Assembly (NCBI GenBank): GCA_027488815.1
Contig: JAIYAX010000006.1
Coordinates: forward strand, 207,332 to 271,331
Source of the DNA: Cytophagaceae bacterium
GTDB taxonomy: Bacteria; Bacteroidota; Bacteroidia; Cytophagales; JAIYAX01
Direction: 5' to 3'
Length of the DNA stretch: 64,000 nt
A program made the translations under genes and the position numbers. Under the pieces are notes generated by a model. The model was not told the origin of the DNA. It saw nothing but the letters and a program-made list of their open reading frames with translations, and did not search any database. Of this stretch, positions 7,688-15,548 are shown piece after piece (positions within the stretch are counted from its first letter, which is position 1; the number at the start of each line of letters is the position of its first letter).

Positions 7688-9262
7688 ATGTTACAACACA
7701 ACACACAATTAAAATCACTTATTGACAAGCTCTGGCAGAACTTTTGGGAAGGCGGCATTGCCAACCCTTTAACGGCTATTGAGCAAATTACCTATCTCAT
7801 TTTCATGAAGCGTTTGGACGATTTGGAAGCCAAGCGTGAACGGGATGCAGAATGGACAGGCGAAAAATATGTTTCCCGCTTTTCAGGCCAGTTTCAAATT
7901 CCGGGCAGCAACGAAAGCATTGACAAAAACGAATTGCGTTGGAGTGTCTTCAAACACAAACCCGCTGATGAAATGCTGATGCATGTGCAAATGAAAGTGT
8001 TTCCGTTTTTGAAAACCATTCAAGACGGAGCATCGGGTGAAGGGCTTTTTACCAGACACATGGCCAATGCGGTGTTCATTATGCCTAAAGCCAGCTTGTT
8101 GGTTTCTGCCATCAACATTGTAGAAGATATTTTCAAAGAAATTGAAAAAGATGCCACCGAAGGCGGTCATGCTTTTCAGGATATACAAGGCGATGTGTAT
8201 GAAATGCTGTTGAGTGAAATTGCCACCGCAGGAAAAAACGGACAGTTCAGAACGCCTAGGCACATTATTAAACTCATGGCTGAATTGGTGGCTCCGCAAT
8301 TGGGACATCGCATTGCCGATCCTGCTTGTGGAACAGGCGGTTTTTTGTTGGGGGCGTATCAATACATCCTCACCGATTTGGTGCGTAAAAAAGACCCTGC
8401 CAAACTGAGCAAAGACGAAGATGGTTTTGAACGTGCCGCCATCAGTGCCGTGCTTACGCAAAAAGTAAAAACCATACTCGACCAGAGTTTTGTGGGTTAT
8501 GACATTGACACCACGATGGTGCGTTTGGGTTTGATGAACATGATGATGCACGGCATTGACGAACCCAAAATTGATTACAAAGACACCCTGAGCAAAACCT
8601 ACAACGAAGACAGCCAGTTCGACATCATCATGGCGAACCCGCCATTTACAGGTAATATTGACAAAGGCGACATAAACGAAGGACTGAAACTACCCACCAC
8701 CAAAACCGAACTGCTGTTTGTAGAACGTATTTTTAATATGCTGAAAATGGGCGGAACAGCAGCCGTAATTGTGCCCAGTGGCGTGATACAAAACAGCGGA
8801 AAAGCATTTGAAGCAGTTCGAAAATTGATTATAGATAAAGCCGAACTGAAAGCGGTGATTGCTGTGCCAAGCGGTGCATTTAAACCCTATGCAGGCGTAA
8901 GCACAGCCATCCTGCTTTTTACCAAAGGCGGAGAAACCGACCACGTTTGGTTTTACGATATGCAAGCCGATGGTTACACCTTAGACGACAAGCGAAATAA
9001 AATTACCGAAAGCGATTTGCCCGACATTGTGCAACGCTACAAAGCCAGAGACGCCAAAAAAGACAACGACCGAAAGCAGAAATTCTTTATGGTGCCGAAA
9101 AAGGAAATTGTAGAAAACAACTACGATTTAAACCTAAGCACTTACAAAGAAGAAGTGTATGAAGAAGTAAGCTATGAAAAACCGAATGTGATTTTCGGAA
9201 AATTAGAAACCCTTGAAGCCGATATTCAAAGTGGTTTAAAAGAACTAAAGCCTTTGATTTAA
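7688..9262 (+). CDS. hsdM: Type I modification methylase, HsdM subunit
   Basis: This is a 524-residue adenine-N6 DNA methyltransferase subunit. The N-terminal 140 residues are the helical HsdM domain (starting with LWQNFWEGGIANPLTAIEQI-type sequence). The catalytic domain has the AdoMet motif DPACGTGGF near residue 211 and the catalytic NPPF near residue 317. Together with HsdS it forms the methylase that marks host DNA, and with HsdR the restriction complex. Its stop overlaps the hsdS start by one base (TAATG), which indicates translational coupling. Length and motif order are those of intact family members. Confidence 0.96.
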   Translation: MLQHNTQLKSLIDKLWQNFWEGGIANPLTAIEQITYLIFMKRLDDLEAKRERDAEWTGEKYVSRFSGQFQIPGSNESIDKNELRWSVFKHKPADEMLMHVQMKVFPFLKTIQDGASGEGLFTRHMANAVFIMPKASLLVSAINIVEDIFKEIEKDATEGGHAFQDIQGDVYEMLLSEIATAGKNGQFRTPRHIIKLMAELVAPQLGHRIADPACGTGGFLLGAYQYILTDLVRKKDPAKLSKDEDGFERAAISAVLTQKVKTILDQSFVGYDIDTTMVRLGLMNMMMHGIDEPKIDYKDTLSKTYNEDSQFDIIMANPPFTGNIDKGDINEGLKLPTTKTELLFVERIFNMLKMGGTAAVIVPSGVIQNSGKAFEAVRKLIIDKAELKAVIAVPSGAFKPYAGVSTAILLFTKGGETDHVWFYDMQADGYTLDDKRNKITESDLPDIVQRYKARDAKKDNDRKQKFFMVPKKEIVENNYDLNLSTYKEEVYEEVSYEKPNVIFGKLETLEADIQSGLKELKPLI

Positions 9263-10389
9263 TGACATTACTAAAAGACATAGTTCAAATAGAGAAAGGC
9301 AGAAAATACAACTTGCTTGAAGAAAAACAAGAGGGTGCAATTCGTGTGTTTCAAGCAAACGATTTCCGAAATGAAAACAAACCGCTTTATACTTTAGATG
9401 CTGATGGAGTTTTAGCCAAAGAAGATGATATTATGTTGGTTTGGGACGGTTCTGTTGGGCAAATGGGATTTGGCAGAAGTGGTTATATTGGAAGCACTAT
9501 GGTAAAATTGAAAGTCAAAAACATAAAACAGTTTTCGCCTTTTTTCATTTATCGATTTCTGCAAACCAAATCGGAATATCTAAAGCGGAAAGCTACTGGT
9601 GCAACCATCATGCACATAAACAGGAAGTCATTGGAGCAACTTGAAATTCCTGATTTAGAAATTGACGACCAACTCAACATTGCCAACATCCTCAGCAAAG
9701 CCGAAAACCTTATAGCCCAACGCAAAGAAAGCATCCGCCTGCTGGATGAATTTTTGAAAAGCACGTTTTTGGAGATGTTTGGTGACCCAATAATTAATTC
9801 AAAAGAATGGCCGGTTGAAAGGTTAGATAAAATAAGTAAACTTGAAAGGGGCAGATTTTCTCCAAGACCAAGAAATGACCCTTCATATTTCAATGGGGAT
9901 TATCCATTTATTCAAACAGGAGATATAAGCAAGAGTGGAAACAGATTAAATTCTTACACTCAAACTTTAAATGAAAAAGGAATAAAGGTTAGTAAGAAAT
10001 TTAATAAGGGAACAATTGTTATTGCAATTGTAGGTGCAACGATAGGAGCAACTGCAATTTTGGAAATTGAAGTTTATGCTACTGATAGTATAATAGGCAT
10101 AACTCCAAAAGTTGAATTTACAAATAGCTATTTTGTTGAATTCAATATGCAATTCTGGAAACCTATTCTACTGAAGAATGCACCAGAAGCCGCAAGAGCA
10201 AATATTAATCTTGAAATACTAAACAAACTTCAAATTATTTCTCCTCCAATCGAACTCCAAACCCGATTTGCTCAAATCGTAGAAAAAACAGAAGCCCTCA
10301 AAAGTCAATACCATCAGAGCTTGCAGGAGTTGGAGAATCTATATGGTAGTTTGAGTCAGAGGGGGTTTAGGGGGGAGTTAATAAAATAA
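9262..10389 (+). CDS. hsdS: Type I specificity subunit, HsdS
   Basis: This 375-residue protein has the two-lobed plan of HsdS. A first target-recognition domain spans about residues 1-125. A conserved helical spacer follows, with the marker LEIDDQLNIANILSKAENLI. A second recognition domain spans about 180-325, and a C-terminal helix ends the protein (PPIELQTRFAQIVEKTEALK, then LSQRGFRGEL). The two helices form the antiparallel spacer that sets the distance between half-sites, and each recognition domain reads one half of a bipartite target. The actual target cannot be read from sequence. It is the last gene of the hsd operon. No inverted or partial second hsdS copy lies nearby, so phase variation by recombination is not indicated here. 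Confidence 0.95.
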   Translation: MTLLKDIVQIEKGRKYNLLEEKQEGAIRVFQANDFRNENKPLYTLDADGVLAKEDDIMLVWDGSVGQMGFGRSGYIGSTMVKLKVKNIKQFSPFFIYRFLQTKSEYLKRKATGATIMHINRKSLEQLEIPDLEIDDQLNIANILSKAENLIAQRKESIRLLDEFLKSTFLEMFGDPIINSKEWPVERLDKISKLERGRFSPRPRNDPSYFNGDYPFIQTGDISKSGNRLNSYTQTLNEKGIKVSKKFNKGTIVIAIVGATIGATAILEIEVYATDSIIGITPKVEFTNSYFVEFNMQFWKPILLKNAPEAARANINLEILNKLQIISPPIELQTRFAQIVEKTEALKSQYHQSLQELENLYGSLSQRGFRGELIK

Positions 10390-10424
10390 AAAAACCAGCC
10401 CTATACATCACATACAGGACTGGT
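10388..10424 (-). terminator. Terminator for the two small minus-strand genes
   Basis: ACCAGCCCT (10394-10402) pairs with AGGACTGGT (10416-10424) at 8 of 9 positions around a 13-nt loop. On the minus strand the stem is followed by seven T residues and further AT-rich sequence. It lies 15 bases past the stop of the 50-residue gene and right at the end of hsdS, so it separates the convergent units. Confidence 0.6.
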
Positions 10425-10438
10425 CAATCTTCAACAAT

Positions 10439-10591
10439 CTAGCGTAGTGCTTTTGCCAACAATGCCAGGGCAATTGCAACTGCAGCAATCACCGCAATGC
10501 CATTGATGAAACGGGCTGCTTCACCATATACGGTGACACAGGTGTTTCGGGCACAAACGGTTGCTTTTTCACGAGTAGAAATTCTATTCAT
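10439..10591 (-). CDS. Small single-pass membrane protein, 50 residues
   Basis: Starting at the ATG at 10591, the product has 50 residues. It has a basic polar N-terminus (MNRISTREKATVCARNTCVT) with a CxxxxC pair at residues 13 and 18, then one hydrophobic alanine-rich segment of about 20 residues, ending in LLAKALR. The frame is open further upstream, but that extension reads over the intergenic region and looks non-coding. The gene follows a 57-residue gene on the same strand and ends before a good terminator, which supports expression. I do not know the function. A small membrane-active peptide such as a toxin or holin-like protein is possible but not supported by any motif. Confidence 0.5.
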   Translation of the reverse strand: MNRISTREKATVCARNTCVTVYGEAARFINGIAVIAAVAIALALLAKALR

Positions 10592-10661
10592 AAAATTGCT
10601 TTTAAAATTGAACAATTCCCTCACTCTTACCCGGAGGGTTAAGGTTTTCTCAAAGGGAGCG

Positions 10662-10835
10662 TTACTCTTCTTTACGTACCCCTTTGAATTTTCCACCAGT
10701 AGTTTTTACATCCATAAATTGTCCGGTTTCTGCATCACGCTTTACCCACAGATCAGTTTTTGGATTGTAAACCTGGCTTCGATCACGTACAGCACCCTTT
10801 CGGGCACCGTCGCCATTTGGCTTATTTACTGCCAT
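10662..10835 (-). CDS. Small basic soluble protein, 57 residues
   Basis: The minus-strand frame from the ATG at 10835 to the TAA at 10662 encodes 57 residues beginning MAVNKPNGDGARKGAVRDRS and ending GGKFKGVRKEE. It is rich in lysine, arginine, glycine and aspartate, with no membrane segment. The central part has WVKRDAETGQFMDVK. The pattern (NKPNGD, ARKGAV, TGQFMD, KFKGVRKE) looks like a conserved short Bacteroidota hypothetical protein, and the clean ATG-to-stop frame is not a shadow of another gene. It lies 70 bases upstream of the 50-residue membrane gene. DNA or RNA binding is plausible from the charge, but the function is unknown. Confidence 0.6.
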   Translation of the reverse strand: MAVNKPNGDGARKGAVRDRSQVYNPKTDLWVKRDAETGQFMDVKTTGGKFKGVRKEE

Positions 10836-10904
10836 ATCGATATAGATTTATCCTGAATGAACCATTTAAAACTGAGGCGTTCACTCGTTTGGCCCAAGGA
10901 ACAA

Positions 10905-10934
10905 TTGTGCATGCAGGAATTGCTGCTACTTTTG
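10905..10934 (+). promoter_or_regulatory. Bacteroidota-type promoter for a candidate small RNA
   Basis: TTG at 10905-10907 and TACTTTTG at 10927-10934 are separated by exactly 19 bases. This matches the -33 TTG and -7 TAnnTTTG elements of the Bacteroidota primary sigma factor. Transcription would begin near 10938, at the base of the first hairpin. Confidence 0.55.
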
Positions 10935-10935
10935 C

Positions 10936-11018
10936 GGGCGAAAGATTTTTTGGCGACCAACCTTATTGCTCTTTCGTCCGACCGAAGCCTTGTTCCAATG
11001 GCTTCGGTTTTTATTTTT
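10936..11018 (+). ncRNA. Candidate structured small RNA of about 80 nt
   Basis: Directly after the promoter-like elements, CGGGCGAAAGA (10935-10945) pairs with TCTTTCGTCCG (10970-10980) as an 11-bp stem with one G-U pair around a 24-nt loop. The next base begins a perfect 9-bp terminator hairpin (ACCGAAGCC at 10981-10989, GGCTTCGGT at 11000-11008) followed by TTTTATTTTT. Promoter, compact stem and terminator in about 110 bases, with no good ORF inside on the plus strand, fit a free-standing small RNA. It does not overlap the coding part of either neighbour, apart from the T-tract touching the end of the PIN gene. No known RNA family is recognised. Confidence 0.5.
10981..11018 (+). terminator. 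Intrinsic terminator of the candidate small RNA
   Basis: A perfect 9-bp stem, ACCGAAGCC and GGCTTCGGT, with a 10-nt loop is followed by TTTTATTTTT on the plus strand only. The tail overlaps the last codons of the convergent PIN gene by 8 bases. No plus-strand protein gene ends here, so it must serve an RNA. Confidence 0.75.
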
Positions 11019-11511
11019 CCCATTGCTTTATCAATTTATCGATTGTCTCAGCAGGTAAGCGGGTATTCTTCAACCTAAGCTGCTCCAGCAGACTTATCCC
11101 TTTTCTAGCATTTATGATTTCATTTATCACCAGTTGCTCAATTACCCAAATGCTTCCTCGTACTTCTAAAGCTTGTCCTTCTGCTTCTTTGCGTAATTTA
11201 CTATCGCAAGTCAGCAAAGTGGCTTTCAGTTTTAAGGCTTTCCATAAAATTGTTTTGTCAGCAATGGAGTGAATTTTCAGACTTGTCTTAAAATTCAAAA
11301 CTTCTTCTACTTCCTCCTCGCTTGTTATTAAAATTTTTAGCTGTTTGCTTCTTGCAAATGCTTCAAATTCAGTTTTTTGGCTGGCATGAAGTATTTCGTT
11401 GTACACAATGTCTGAAGTATAAATTTCCCAATCCAGAGCAAAAAACTCAGGCAAGGCCTGAATCTGATATAAATCAAAGAATACGCTTACATCCGTGACT
11501 ACCAGCTTCAT
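11011..11511 (-). CDS. PIN-domain protein, likely toxin ribonuclease
   Basis: Using the ATG at 11511, which overlaps the stop of the upstream gene in an ATGA, the product has 166 residues. Four acidic residues fit the PIN nuclease site: D7 (VVTDVSVF), E39 (VYNEIL), D85 (IADKTIL) and D103 (TCDSKLRKEA). PIN domains are metal-dependent ribonucleases and often act as toxins. The fold pattern resembles the DUF3368-like group (VVTD start, then YTSDIVYNEI). The 4-base overlap with an XRE-ImmA gene is the usual arrangement of a two-gene toxin-antitoxin or induced-repressor module. Whether it is toxic cannot be seen here. Confidence 0.8.
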   Translation of the reverse strand: MKLVVTDVSVFFDLYQIQALPEFFALDWEIYTSDIVYNEILHASQKTEFEAFARSKQLKILITSEEEVEEVLNFKTSLKIHSIADKTILWKALKLKATLLTCDSKLRKEAEGQALEVRGSIWVIEQLVINEIINARKGISLLEQLRLKNTRLPAETIDKLIKQWEK

Positions 11512-12587
11512 ACCAATTGATTCATTTGTTCCCGGAGTTTCCATGATGAAACACCTGCAAAATAGGCCGCTTCATTGATGGTCAACACCTCCTTGGCTAA
11601 AGCCATAAATACCAGTCTCTCTAAACGAGTTGGTACTTCCTTGCTCATAAACTTTCCGGGTTCATTGCCAGGTAAATGGTATTCCCTTTTCTTAAAACCG
11701 ATATTGAATCTTTGGTATACATGATCGTTGATGATGCCTAGTTGCCTTGCCCGGCTGAAAATGGCCGAGATCGATATTCCCCATCGTTGTTTCAATAGGA
11801 TCAGCTCCCTTTCATAAAAATGGAAGCGCTCTTTGTGTAACTCTCTCCTTGCCATTTCTTCCGGATAGAGCACTGCTGAAGCAAAGGCATGACAAAGATT
11901 CTCCATCTCCTTCTCTTTCATTTCATCAGGAAATTTCAAAGCGTGATGAGCCAGCTCATGCAAAGCGGTAAATCGCTTTCTGACGATATCAGAATCGGCA
12001 CTTTTATTCTTGTTTAGGGCGATGACAGGCTGACCATTAACAATAGCCTTTAAGCCATCGAAGCCTTCAGGAGCTTCTACGTCAATCACTTTATACCCTT
12101 TGTCTTCAAGCATCTCCACTACATCCGGAATCGGGTCATAACCCAAATTCCACTTCTCTCTCAAACTTTTAGCTGCTGCTTCTGACTGACTTGCATTTAT
12201 GATAACTTCATGATGCTTGAAATACTCTGGCTTATCCTGAAATCCCATTAGATCTTCTAATTCAAAATACCGCTCAAAAACAGACTTCGCTCTTTCTTCG
12301 ATGGCATCCTTCTCTGCCTTTGATACTTTAGTGCTGTACTTGCGATATTCAACATGTTCAAATTCAATCTTTACTTTAGGTTCAGAATAAAAATAATCTA
12401 CACTTACACCCAAGGCGTTAGCAATGGAAATCAGTACTGAGCTATCAGGCTTCATTTTGCCCAACTCATACTTGCTAAGCGATTGTTTGGATACGGTATC
12501 TTCCCCAAGCTTTTCTGATAACTCTTGTAGAGACAGTCCAGACATTTTCCGGGCAGTCATCAATCTATTTGCAAATAGGTTATCCAT
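11508..12587 (-). CDS. XRE regulator fused to ImmA/IrrE metallopeptidase
   Basis: Starting at the ATG at 12587, which begins MDNLFANRLMTARKMSGLSL, the product has 359 residues. Residues 5-65 are an XRE helix-turn-helix. Residues 150-245 are an ImmA/IrrE zinc-peptidase domain with the HELAH motif at 210-214 and a downstream glutamate near 229 (ENLCHAFASAVLYP). The last 40 residues form a further short helical, HTH-like piece (INEAAYFAGVSSWKLREQM). Such proteins repress a promoter or inactivate a partner by cleavage. The stop overlaps the PIN gene start, so the two are co-translated and this is the likely antitoxin or regulator. The longer frame to 12662 runs through the promoter and is rejected as the start. 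Confidence 0.85.
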   Translation of the reverse strand: MDNLFANRLMTARKMSGLSLQELSEKLGEDTVSKQSLSKYELGKMKPDSSVLISIANALGVSVDYFYSEPKVKIEFEHVEYRKYSTKVSKAEKDAIEERAKSVFERYFELEDLMGFQDKPEYFKHHEVIINASQSEAAAKSLREKWNLGYDPIPDVVEMLEDKGYKVIDVEAPEGFDGLKAIVNGQPVIALNKNKSADSDIVRKRFTALHELAHHALKFPDEMKEKEMENLCHAFASAVLYPEEMARRELHKERFHFYERELILLKQRWGISISAIFSRARQLGIINDHVYQRFNIGFKKREYHLPGNEPGKFMSKEVPTRLERLVFMALAKEVLTINEAAYFAGVSSWKLREQMNQLV

Positions 12588-12937
12588 ATCTCTAATTCTG
12601 ATTAGTCTCTTAGCGACAAATATACTTATTTTAAAACATTCGTCAACCATATATTTTCCCAACTCTTTAGCATAAGACCAATCAGAAAGTGAAATAGCTA
12701 ACTTAATGCCTTTACATTCTTCACAATCCCTGGCATGCCAAACTGCTTAGAATATTGCCTTTAAAGATTTTCTATTTACTTCTTCGACTTTACAATAGGC
12801 TTTCAGAATACCCAACACCACATAGTAAAGTCACTGAGAGGTCAAGAAAGGTTGACAAAACCAATAAATGAGATGAGCTGCAGAGCAAAGGAAAAAACTC
12901 TTTTCTAAGACTTTAAAGCTCCAACAATTTCGGATTT
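12588..12937. other. Intergenic region at right edge of defence island
   Basis: These 350 bases hold the promoter of the XRE-ImmA gene at their left end. The rest is AT-rich with no convincing ORF, tRNA, terminator or long repeat. The fhs operon ends at 12938 without a strong intrinsic terminator that I can see. This stretch marks the boundary between the defence genes and the metabolic operon. Confidence 0.5.
12617..12646 (-). promoter_or_regulatory. Promoter of the XRE-ImmA and PIN genes
   Basis: On the minus strand TTG (12644-12646) and TATATTTG (12617-12624) are 19 bases apart, a good match to the Bacteroidota -33 and -7 elements. The start codon at 12587 lies 29 bases after the -7 box. 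The HTH of the encoded protein probably binds here to control itself, an inference from how XRE regulators usually work. Confidence 0.6.
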
Positions 12938-14584
12938 CTACCCCAACCCCTCCACCTGTCCATCTTCACCCACCCGTATGGAAAGTGCCTGCGGTAGTTT
13001 GGGCAAGCCGGGCATGCGCATCATCTCACCGGCTATGGCTACGATAAATCCGGCACCTGCATTGAGCACCAGGTCTTCAATATGCAAAGTAAATCCTGTC
13101 GAAACTCCCGTAGCAGCAGGGTCATCACTAAAGGAGTATTGGGTTTTGGCCATGCAAACCGGCAGACCTTGATGCCCTTCTGTATTGAGCTTCCTTAAGG
13201 CTGCCTCTGCCTTTTTGCTTAGCTGAATGCCTGCCCCCCGATATACCTGCTTCACTACCTTTTCAATCTTGATCTCCAACGGATCTGAGAGCGAATAAGA
13301 GTGCTTGATGTCTTTGGCCGGGCTTTTCTCGACGGCATCTAAAACTTTTTGGGCCAGATCAGCGGCTCCTGCCCCTCCCGATGAAAAGCCATCATTTAGA
13401 GCGAAAGTTGCTCCCATTTTCTCACACCAGGCCTTCACTTGTTCAATCTCAGAAGCACTATCAAATAGAAATCTGTTAAAAGCTACCACTACAGGCTGTC
13501 CGAATGCCTGCATGTTCTCGATATGTCGCTGAAGATTTGCCAGACCTTCCTGCAATCCTTCGGCATGAGGTTTTTGAATTTCCGCTTCGGGAACTCCTCC
13601 ATGTAATTTAAGCGATTGAGAGCCTACCACAATTACGGTAGCGGCAGGCATAAGGCCGGCGATCCGGCATTTGATGTTCATGAACTTCTCACCACCCAGA
13701 TCTGCCCCAAACCCTGCCTCGGTGACCACATAATCGCTGAGGGAAAGAGCCATTTTCGTGGCAATCACCGAGTTACAACCATGTGCGATATTGGCAAAAG
13801 GACCGCCGTGGATTAAGGCCGGACCGCCTTCTGTGGTTTGTACCAGGTTGGGGAGCAAAGCATCTTTCAGCAACGCAACAAGGGCAGGGGCAACTCCCAG
13901 ATCCTTCACCGTAAATGATTTACCTGCCATGGTTGTTCCCAAAACGATGCGGTTAATCCGATTCTCAAGATCCGGTCTGTCCTCTGAAAGGCATAAAATA
14001 GCCATCAACTCAGATGCAGGGGTGATGTCAAAGCCTGACTCGGTTGGGATACCATTGGCTGAGCCGTTTAACCCGGTGATGATGTACCGTAGGGAACGAT
14101 CATTGATGTCAAGCACCCTTTTCCAAACGACTGACTTCAAAGCCTGATCGCCCGATCGATTAAAATACCGATAGTTGTCCAACAGGGCTGAAAGCATGTT
14201 GTGAGCCGTCGTTATGGCATGAAAATCTCCGGTAAAATGCAGATTGATATCATCTGAAGGATGAATCTGAGCCTTGCCCCCGCCGGTTGCCCCACCCTTC
14301 ATTCCGAAACAAGGCCCAAGTGAGGGTTCACGTAATGCCGGCATAGCTCTTTTTCCAAGATGCTGAAGACCTTGAGCCAATGCAATAGAAGTGGTGGTTT
14401 TACCAACTCCGGCCTTGTTTGGCGTTATAGCGGTTACCACGATAAGCTTCCCTTTCCGCTCTGCTGCCGGCTTGATCAGCTCCAGACGAAGTTTGGCTTT
14501 GTCAAATCCATAAGGGACCCATTGGCCAGGCTGAAGGCCTAGTTCCGTTGCTAGCTGGGTGATGGGTTTAAGGGAGTTGCTCAT
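12938..14584 (-). CDS. fhs: Formate-tetrahydrofolate ligase
   Basis: This 548-residue enzyme makes 10-formyl-tetrahydrofolate from formate, THF and ATP in one-carbon metabolism. The ATP-binding loop TPNKAGVGKTTT lies at about residues 54-65. The family block GGATGGGKAQIHPSDDINLH and the following FTGDFHAITTAHN are clear, and the length is normal for the family. The start at 14584 follows the peroxidase stop by 7 bases; the longer frame would overlap that gene and is not used. It is the last gene of a long minus-strand operon with kynureninase and kynurenine monooxygenase. Tryptophan breakdown releases formate at the formylkynurenine step, so this enzyme could recapture it, but that link is inference. 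Confidence 0.96.
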   Translation of the reverse strand: MSNSLKPITQLATELGLQPGQWVPYGFDKAKLRLELIKPAAERKGKLIVVTAITPNKAGVGKTTTSIALAQGLQHLGKRAMPALREPSLGPCFGMKGGATGGGKAQIHPSDDINLHFTGDFHAITTAHNMLSALLDNYRYFNRSGDQALKSVVWKRVLDINDRSLRYIITGLNGSANGIPTESGFDITPASELMAILCLSEDRPDLENRINRIVLGTTMAGKSFTVKDLGVAPALVALLKDALLPNLVQTTEGGPALIHGGPFANIAHGCNSVIATKMALSLSDYVVTEAGFGADLGGEKFMNIKCRIAGLMPAATVIVVGSQSLKLHGGVPEAEIQKPHAEGLQEGLANLQRHIENMQAFGQPVVVAFNRFLFDSASEIEQVKAWCEKMGATFALNDGFSSGGAGAADLAQKVLDAVEKSPAKDIKHSYSLSDPLEIKIEKVVKQVYRGAGIQLSKKAEAALRKLNTEGHQGLPVCMAKTQYSFSDDPAATGVSTGFTLHIEDLVLNAGAGFIVAIAGEMMRMPGLPKLPQALSIRVGEDGQVEGLG

Positions 14585-14591
14585 CTTAGGT

Positions 14592-15548
14592 TTATTTTTT
14601 GGCGTATCGGTCTTCAGTGAGTGCCTCCAAAAAGGCAAGGATCTGCCGTTTCTCAATGGAGCTAAGCACCAAAGGTTCTTTCATTAGGGAGTCAATCTGC
14701 AGGGCATCAGGGACAAAAGCATCCGGCTGATCGTAGAAGTCAATCACTTCCTTCAAGGTTTTAAAGCTACCGTTGTGCATGTAGGGGCCTGTAACGGCTA
14801 TGTTTCTTAAACCCGGTGTTTTAAATTTACCCAGATCTGAGGAGTCCTTTGTAATGGCAAACCTGCCTGTGTCATTCCATTCTTTGCCATTGTACAGGCC
14901 TATATTCCTAAACTCATCTCCGGTGAAATCTGGTCCGAAATGACAATCAAAGCATTTGCCTTTGTTCATAAACACCTGTCTACCTGCAACCGCATCAGGG
15001 CTCAAGGCGGTGGAGTCTCCTTTCATCCATCGATCAAAGGGCGTACTTCCACTTTCCAGCGTTTCCTGAAAAGCCTTAAGAGCATCACCCAAATTGGCTG
15101 AGGTGGCTTCTGACTTGTAGATTTTCTTGAAATAGCCTTTGTAAAGAGGGTGGCTGTTCAGCCTTGCCAGTGCCTGATCAACCGGTAAGTTCATCTCTAC
15201 AGGATTAGCGATAGGAGCGAGGGCTTGTTCGGCCAGAGTGGCTGCCCTTCCATCATAAAAGAAATAGGGACGGCTGAGCATGTTCATAGCTGATGGGGTA
15301 TTCCTGTTACCTAATTTGCCACCTACACCCGGGCTTAGTACTGAAGTATCGGCAAAAGCGAACTCTGACCGATGGCAACTTGCACAAGAAATACTGCTAT
15401 CGAGCGACAACATTTTTTCCTCAAAAAGGAGTTTACCCAACTCTACTTTGTTTTTTGGCCCTGATGGTCTTGAGGCTGTTGAAACAAACAATCCCGCAAA
15501 AAGAATCAGTAAAAAAGCACTTAGTGGCTTATAGTTTTTTAAAGCCAT
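14592..15548 (-). CDS. Di-haem cytochrome c peroxidase (MauG/CcpA family)
   Basis: The 318-residue product has an N-terminal hydrophobic export signal (about residues 8-26) and two haem-attachment motifs, CASCH at 55-59 and CFDCH at 199-203, the hallmark of bacterial di-haem peroxidases. These act in the periplasm and reduce hydrogen peroxide or, in the MauG group, oxidise a partner protein. The conserved segments GNRNTPSAMN, FYDGRA and NTGRFAITKD-like sequence fit the family. The gene overlaps the DUF1571 gene upstream by 20 bases and precedes fhs by 7. The ccm genes at 37-42 kb would supply its haems. The natural substrate is unknown. Confidence 0.9.
   Translation of the reverse strand: MALKNYKPLSAFLLILFAGLFVSTASRPSGPKNKVELGKLLFEEKMLSLDSSISCASCHRSEFAFADTSVLSPGVGGKLGNRNTPSAMNMLSRPYFFYDGRAATLAEQALAPIANPVEMNLPVDQALARLNSHPLYKGYFKKIYKSEATSANLGDALKAFQETLESGSTPFDRWMKGDSTALSPDAVAGRQVFMNKGKCFDCHFGPDFTGDEFRNIGLYNGKEWNDTGRFAITKDSSDLGKFKTPGLRNIAVTGPYMHNGSFKTLKEVIDFYDQPDAFVPDALQIDSLMKEPLVLSSIEKRQILAFLEALTEDRYAKK

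Noticed and set aside
7883..8551. A 222-residue minus-strand ORF
   Set aside because: It lies wholly inside hsdM, opposite its catalytic domain, and has an unusually histidine- and phenylalanine-rich sequence typical of antisense reading.
10760..11272. A 170-residue plus-strand ORF across the small RNA and the PIN gene
   Set aside because: It runs over the 57-residue gene, the RNA hairpins and the PIN gene on the opposite strand; the minus-strand genes have better motifs.
12588..12937. Search for a tRNA or attachment site at the island edge
   Set aside because: No cloverleaf or tRNA 3' end and no direct repeat with the 4.2-4.5 kb gap could be seen by eye.
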